Assembly (NCBI RefSeq): GCF_023204835.1
Contig: NZ_CP096270.1
Coordinates: 2,558,907 to 2,622,906, forward strand
Direction: 5' to 3'
From: Salinarchaeum laminariae
GTDB lineage: Archaea; Halobacteriota; Halobacteria; Halobacteriales; Salinarchaeaceae
Length of the DNA: 64,000 bases
In this document: positions 61,131 through 64,000 of the stretch, one piece after another
Position numbering within the stretch: the stretch's first letter is position 1
Layout of the letters: each line of letters begins with the position of its first letter
Program-made: the position numbers and the translations under genes
Notes under the pieces: model-generated
What the model saw: only the letters and a program-made list of their open reading frames with translations
Databases searched by the model: none
Told to the model about the DNA's origin: nothing

Positions 61131-61392
61131 TGCGAACTGCTCTCCTCACTATTCCATAATAAAACCATTGGCCATTGAAACGTGCCCCAGAGGGGGCACG
61201 CCGAGAACTTTAGACAGACGCTAACGCGGCCGCCATATGGGAGTATCGCCCCGACATCGTAAATCTACGGGCCGACGAATCCGAATGGTCCTGAAACGGC
61301 CACCACTCTATGTTCTGAAATATAATCCAGACTGGGGTTTCCTCTGAGGCTGAGAGCGCCGTGCGGGGCTTGTTCACAACGAGAAAAGACCC
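61131..61392. repeat. Duplicated pilin upstream module, copy B
   Basis: The 350 bases between the pilin and the gene at 61521 hold no certain gene. The module's edges match copy A: the promoter block, CCTCTGAGG(C)TGAG and AACGAGAAAAGACCC at 61378-61392, 248 bases before the ATG. GTGCCCCAGAGGGGGCAC at 61182-61199 is an extra GC palindrome (possible operator or hairpin) not found in copy A. Confidence 0.65.
61156..61175 (-). promoter_or_regulatory. Pilin promoter with conserved upstream word, second copy
   Basis: On the minus strand ATGGCCAATGG is followed by TTTTATTAT, 19 of 20 bases equal to 56124-56143 and at the same distance from the ATG (26 bases). This equality points to a functional promoter and shared control of the pilins. 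Confidence 0.6.
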
Positions 61393-61520
61393 GATTTCCC
61401 GATTATCGCGCTGGGGAATCGCACGACGAAACCGCTCCGCGGCCGGAACGTGTTTGGGGCCGGACCGAGTGGCTCGAACCGATGGATCCCGTCCCCCGCG
61501 CTCGGTCACTGGCCGATCCG

Positions 61521-62300
61521 ATGCCAACGGCCCCGGCGTTCGCCCGGACGTATCGCGGCCGAGACGGCTGGGACCGAGTCCTCGAGTACCACCGCGTCGC
61601 GGACTATTGCGCGGACCACCCGGACGCGGGCTCGTCGGCGGTCGGGAACGCGCTCGATCTCCCCCGCGGCCGCATCAGCGCGTGGGTCGACGACGGCGGC
61701 GCACCTGATCCCGTGCACGGCCTCCGGACCGCGCTCGATCGCGAGTGGCTGGTAGCGAAGGGGAACGTCCGACGACGCCGAGCGCTCGCCGTTTGCGTCG
61801 CCTGGATCTTCGCTGGCGGCTCGATCGCGACGGAGCACTTCCGCCCGCGCTTCGCCGCCCACACCGACGCCGAGCAGAAGCGGATCACCGAGGCCGCCGT
61901 CGATCTCGGCATCCAACTCTCGTGGATCGACCGCGACGACGACGGCCAGGGCATCGAGGCCCGACCAAACGCGGACGCGAGCGTCTTCGGCCGCGTGCTC
62001 GTCGCCGCCGGCGCGCCGACAGGCCCGACGCACGTCCTGCCCCAGTGGATCCGTGACGGCCCGGACGACCTCCAGCGCGCCGTCGCGGCCTGCTACGTCG
62101 AGTGCCGAGGGCAACGCGCAGGTGACGCAAGACTGCTCCAGATTCGCGAGGAGGCGAGATCCGACGCACACCTCGACGCTCTCGGCGAGCTGCTCGTCGG
62201 CGTCGCTGGCGAAGGGTCCTACTCGGTCGGCAACAAGATGCTCCGCCTCGATCGCGAGGCGACCGACGCGCTGCTCGGCGAGATCGACATCGAAGTGTGA
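61521..62300 (+). CDS. Element protein of unknown function, possibly LAGLIDADG-like
   Basis: A 259-residue protein from ATG at 61521; ATG at 61482 is possible. An N-terminal HTH-like part is visible (VADYCADHPDAGSSAVGNAL, DLPRGRISAWVDDGG, about residues 30-65), followed by ALAVCVAWIFAGGSIATEHF, LGIQLSWIDRDDDGQGIEAR and FGRVLVAAGAPTGPTHVLPQ. The AWIFAGGSI...RPRF pattern weakly recalls the LAGLIDADG fold of homing enzymes, but the central Asp is missing from the first helix. DNA-binding is likely; anything beyond that is a guess. Confidence 0.6.
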   Translation: MPTAPAFARTYRGRDGWDRVLEYHRVADYCADHPDAGSSAVGNALDLPRGRISAWVDDGGAPDPVHGLRTALDREWLVAKGNVRRRRALAVCVAWIFAGGSIATEHFRPRFAAHTDAEQKRITEAAVDLGIQLSWIDRDDDGQGIEARPNADASVFGRVLVAAGAPTGPTHVLPQWIRDGPDDLQRAVAACYVECRGQRAGDARLLQIREEARSDAHLDALGELLVGVAGEGSYSVGNKMLRLDREATDALLGEIDIEV

Positions 62301-62304
62301 GCAC

Positions 62305-62322
62305 CGTCCGGTAACTGGCTGA
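62305..62322. repeat. Imperfect direct repeat left of the toxin-antitoxin module
   Basis: CGTCCGGTAACTGGCTGA. The partner, CGTCCGGAAACTGGCTGA at 63068-63085, differs at one of 18 positions and lies beyond the toxin-antitoxin genes, so the pair encloses the module. Confidence 0.6.
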
Positions 62323-62333
62323 CAAAACGGACC

Positions 62334-62630
62334 TCAATCGAGGTCGCCGTACTCGCTATGTGCCTGATCTATCGGCAGGATATCCAGCACTTCCACGACG
62401 TCTTCGGATTCGTTGATATCGTAGAACGCCGTCCATGTCCTCCCGATGTGCAGTCGGTAGACCTCCTCACCACGCCATGTGATTTTCTCTTTGTCCCCGA
62501 GCCCACGACCGGGATAGGGATCTGAGAGCTTTTCGAGGTTCTCACGGACGATCCGCTCAGTCTTCTCCTCGACTTCTTCGAGGAACTCCTGAACTTCCTG
62601 AGAGACGAGCAATTGGTACTCGTCACTCAT
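62334..62630 (-). CDS. RelE-family toxin
   Basis: Ninety-eight residues: YQLLVSQEVQEFLEEVEEKT, RIVRENLEKLSDPYPGRGLG and YRLHIGRTWTAFYDINESED, VVEVLDILPIDQAHSEYGD. This is the RelE/YoeB fold with Arg and Tyr near the catalytic patch. It follows the antitoxin gene by six bases. It is unrelated in detail to the RelE-like toxin at 53516, so the window has two distinct toxin modules. Confidence 0.85.
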   Translation of the reverse strand: MSDEYQLLVSQEVQEFLEEVEEKTERIVRENLEKLSDPYPGRGLGDKEKITWRGEEVYRLHIGRTWTAFYDINESEDVVEVLDILPIDQAHSEYGDLD

Positions 62631-62636
62631 TCAGAC

Positions 62637-62828
62637 TTACACCTCGTCGAGTGGTTCGAACTCGCTCTCCTCGCGAATCTGGTTCATATCCCGGAACAGC
62701 CGCTCCTTCTTGCGCTCTTCGACGAGTTCCTCGATCAGCTCGTCGAAGGTCTGTCCCGGACCTTTCAGGTCGTGTAGTTCTTTCCATCGTTCTTCCGTAA
62801 CTGGAATTCTTTTTTCTGCGTTTGACAT
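62637..62828 (-). CDS. Antitoxin of the RelE-type module
   Basis: Sixty-three residues: MSNAEKRIPVTEERWKELHD with the RIPVTEERW strand-helix start of haloarchaeal RHH-type antitoxins, GPGQTFDELIEELVEERKKE, and an acidic disordered C terminus REESEFEPLDEV expected to wrap the toxin. Gene order (antitoxin first, six bases before the toxin) supports the pairing. The RHH dimer would bind its own promoter. Confidence 0.82.
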   Translation of the reverse strand: MSNAEKRIPVTEERWKELHDLKGPGQTFDELIEELVEERKKERLFRDMNQIREESEFEPLDEV

Positions 62829-63181
62829 TGAGCTTGTCCCACAAACCCGTCGAATCCGATTTCACAGGAGGTTACAGTACAAATCCCAGGAGTCACCTCA
62901 GCGTGCCTCGTTCCAGAAATCTCCCCGCTTGATGGTACACTCCTGCTTATACGAACCGGGCCGGCACCCGTGGCTGGCGATTCACTGCGACGATCGCCTT
63001 CTTCGGGTGCCATTGAATATCCTTACAACCTGTGCAGTACATAACGCTTGTGCCATCCTGACCACTTCGTCCGGAAACTGGCTGAGTCTCGGACAAATTC
63101 GGCGCCGATCGAGCCGCCAACCCCACCGAAAACCCCTTTTACCCCCGCACTGCCGTCCGGGCTGCGAGTGATCCGGACGCC
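62829..63181. other. Region between antitoxin and second integrase, with a direct repeat
   Basis: No gene seen in 353 bases. It holds the antitoxin promoter, the repeat CGTCCGGAAACTGGCTGA at 63068-63085 (partner at 62305), and ACCCCTTTTACCCCCGCAC at about 63134-63152, which may include the TATA-like box of the integrase gene (CTTTTACCC, about 40 bases before its ATG). Confidence 0.45.
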
Positions 63182-63769
63182 ATGAATCTACGAGAACACG
63201 AGAACCGCGACGACATGAAGGTCTGGCTGAGCCAGACTGACGTATCGAAACTGCTCGATCGAGCCGACGGCACCCAGCAGCGGCTCGCCTTCGCGCTCGG
63301 GGCGCGCTGCGGGCTGCGGTCCCACGAGATCCTCGACGTAGCGCCCGAGCACGTCGCCGAGACCGACGCCGGAACGATCCTCCGCGTCTGGCACGGGAAG
63401 GGCGACAAGTACCGCGAGACGCCCGTGCCGCGCGATCTCGCGACGACGATCCGGACTGTCGCCGACGTTCGCGACGAGCCAGCGAGCAGCTCGCTCCTCG
63501 ACGTGACGAGCACGCGGTCGCTCCGGCGGTGGATCCGCTCGGCAGCCGACGGTCTCGCCGAGGAGAGTGGCGAAGACGGCTGGCGGCACCTCGCGTTTCA
63601 CGATCTCCGGCGGACCTGGGCGACATCCCTGCGCTCCGCCGACGTGGATGCGATGCTGGTCTGTGACTGGGGCGGCTGGAACGATCTGGAGACGTTCCTC
63701 GATCACTACCGCGGGACGCACTCGCCGGAGGCACAACAGCGGGAACGCGAAAAGGTCGACTGGCTATAG
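63182..63769 (+). CDS. Short tyrosine recombinase (catalytic domain only)
   Basis: A 195-residue recombinase. It has all catalytic landmarks: GARCGLRSHEILDVAPEHV (Arg), VWHGKGDKYRETPVPRDL (Lys hairpin), FHDLRRTWATSLRSADVD (H-x-x-R), VCDWGGWNDLETFLDHYRGT (Trp and the nucleophile Tyr). The N-terminal SAM-like domain that other integrases have is absent: only about 20 residues precede the catalytic domain. It may need a partner for core-site binding. It overlaps the small gene at 63764 tail to tail by six bases. Confidence 0.88.
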   Translation: MNLREHENRDDMKVWLSQTDVSKLLDRADGTQQRLAFALGARCGLRSHEILDVAPEHVAETDAGTILRVWHGKGDKYRETPVPRDLATTIRTVADVRDEPASSSLLDVTSTRSLRRWIRSAADGLAEESGEDGWRHLAFHDLRRTWATSLRSADVDAMLVCDWGGWNDLETFLDHYRGTHSPEAQQREREKVDWL

Positions 63770-63985
63770 CTGGCCTGCGCGAAGAAGGTTGTCGACGTCC
63801 GGGACGCTGCCGTCCTCGACGGCGCGGACGAGGTAGACCCGCCGTCCGAGACGCTGGACGTGCATCCGCTGCCCGTCGGGGATCTCCCCGTCGCTGGTCA
63901 CCAGTCCATCCAGTTCGAGATCGCCTTTATCGAGCGATACGCTGGGCGTGCCCTTCCGGCCACTGAGCTTTCTGAGTCCTCCCAT
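63764..63985 (-). CDS. Small partner protein of the short integrase (DUF8053-like)
   Basis: Seventy-three residues: MGGLRKLSGRKGTPSVSLDK, GDLELDGLVTSDGEIPDGQR, VQRLGRRVYLVRAVEDGSVP. The pattern resembles AbrB/SpoVT-like swapped-hairpin DNA-binding proteins, and I associate it with a family (DUF8053 as I recall) usually found next to such short haloarchaeal integrases. It is convergent with the integrase and overlaps its end by six bases. It may be the missing DNA-binding partner of that enzyme; this is inference. Confidence 0.7.
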   Translation of the reverse strand: MGGLRKLSGRKGTPSVSLDKGDLELDGLVTSDGEIPDGQRMHVQRLGRRVYLVRAVEDGSVPDVDNLLRAGQL

Positions 63986-64000
63986 GTTCGCGAAGGAGGG

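Larger units (their letters stand above)
56805..64000. mobile_element. Putative integrative element (provirus-like or integrated plasmid), right end outside window
   Basis: Evidence: tRNA-tail-like sequence at the left edge, integrase directly inside it, a dense minus-strand operon of ten small overlapping genes, a divergent phiH1-repressor-like gene, a toxin-antitoxin module and a second integrase. There is no sign of capsid, spike, packaging ATPase or replication genes in the visible part. The layout (integrase plus small partners at one edge) recalls SNJ2-type haloarchaeal proviruses; the rest may lie to the right of the window. Confidence 0.6.

Noticed and set aside
1-64000. CRISPR array
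   Set aside because: No regularly spaced repeat of suitable length was seen on reading the window; the repeats found are single pairs.

Overview
The window is chromosomal DNA of a haloarchaeon (class Halobacteria). The proteins are strongly acidic and the coding DNA is GC-rich. The machinery is archaeal: TFB, GatCA, SRP19, Gar1, diphthine synthase, a UbiA-type archaeal lipid prenyltransferase, CetZ, a presenilin-like protease, and pilins with archaeal class III signals. Several promoters have a TATA-like box about 27-30 bases before the start codon, as for leaderless transcripts. I do not assign a genus.

Bases 1-10365 hold the 3' part of a methylmalonyl-CoA mutase gene, a small membrane-protein/HTH operon with a candidate operator, purD, dphB, a cysteine synthase-like gene, a CoA-binding protein, a RecA-fold signalling protein, ubiA and a PAS histidine kinase. 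A tRNA-Arg(TCG) at 10441 is followed by direct and inverted copies of its own 3' end. Bases 10740-19904 carry an ABC-2 exporter whose ATPase is split by a frameshift, a pirin, cetZ, an F420-dependent oxidoreductase, gatCA and tfb. Bases 20012-29652 carry a five-gene peptide ABC importer, whose binding protein looks circularly permuted, and the proline operon proC-proB-proA.

Bases 29942-31388 are a DUF5805-like protein plus integrase pair, followed by a 550-base gene-free stretch. Bases 31942-49901 are mostly housekeeping and signalling: ornithine cyclodeaminase family, presenilin-like protease, gar1-srp19, a redoxin, two large histidine kinases, acyl-CoA dehydrogenase, a second ABC-2 exporter, an O-methyltransferase, a chemotaxis transducer, acyl-CoA synthetase, MscS and a Rieske protein.

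From about 50 kb the sequence becomes accessory. A small membrane gene plus a three-gene ABC exporter (49992-53077) is followed by a decayed tandem copy of the same locus (about 53290-54820), in which ATPase and permease fragments are fused and a RelE-type toxin module sits between the pieces. Two pilin genes follow. From about 56.8 kb to the right edge lies an apparent integrative element: a tRNA-tail-like sequence, a tyrosine recombinase at the end of a ten-gene operon in which every adjacent pair overlaps, a divergent phiH1-repressor-like regulator, a third pilin whose upstream region duplicates that of the first pilin operon, an unknown 259-residue protein, a second toxin-antitoxin module between imperfect direct repeats, and a second, short integrase with its small partner. 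The right end of the element is not visible.
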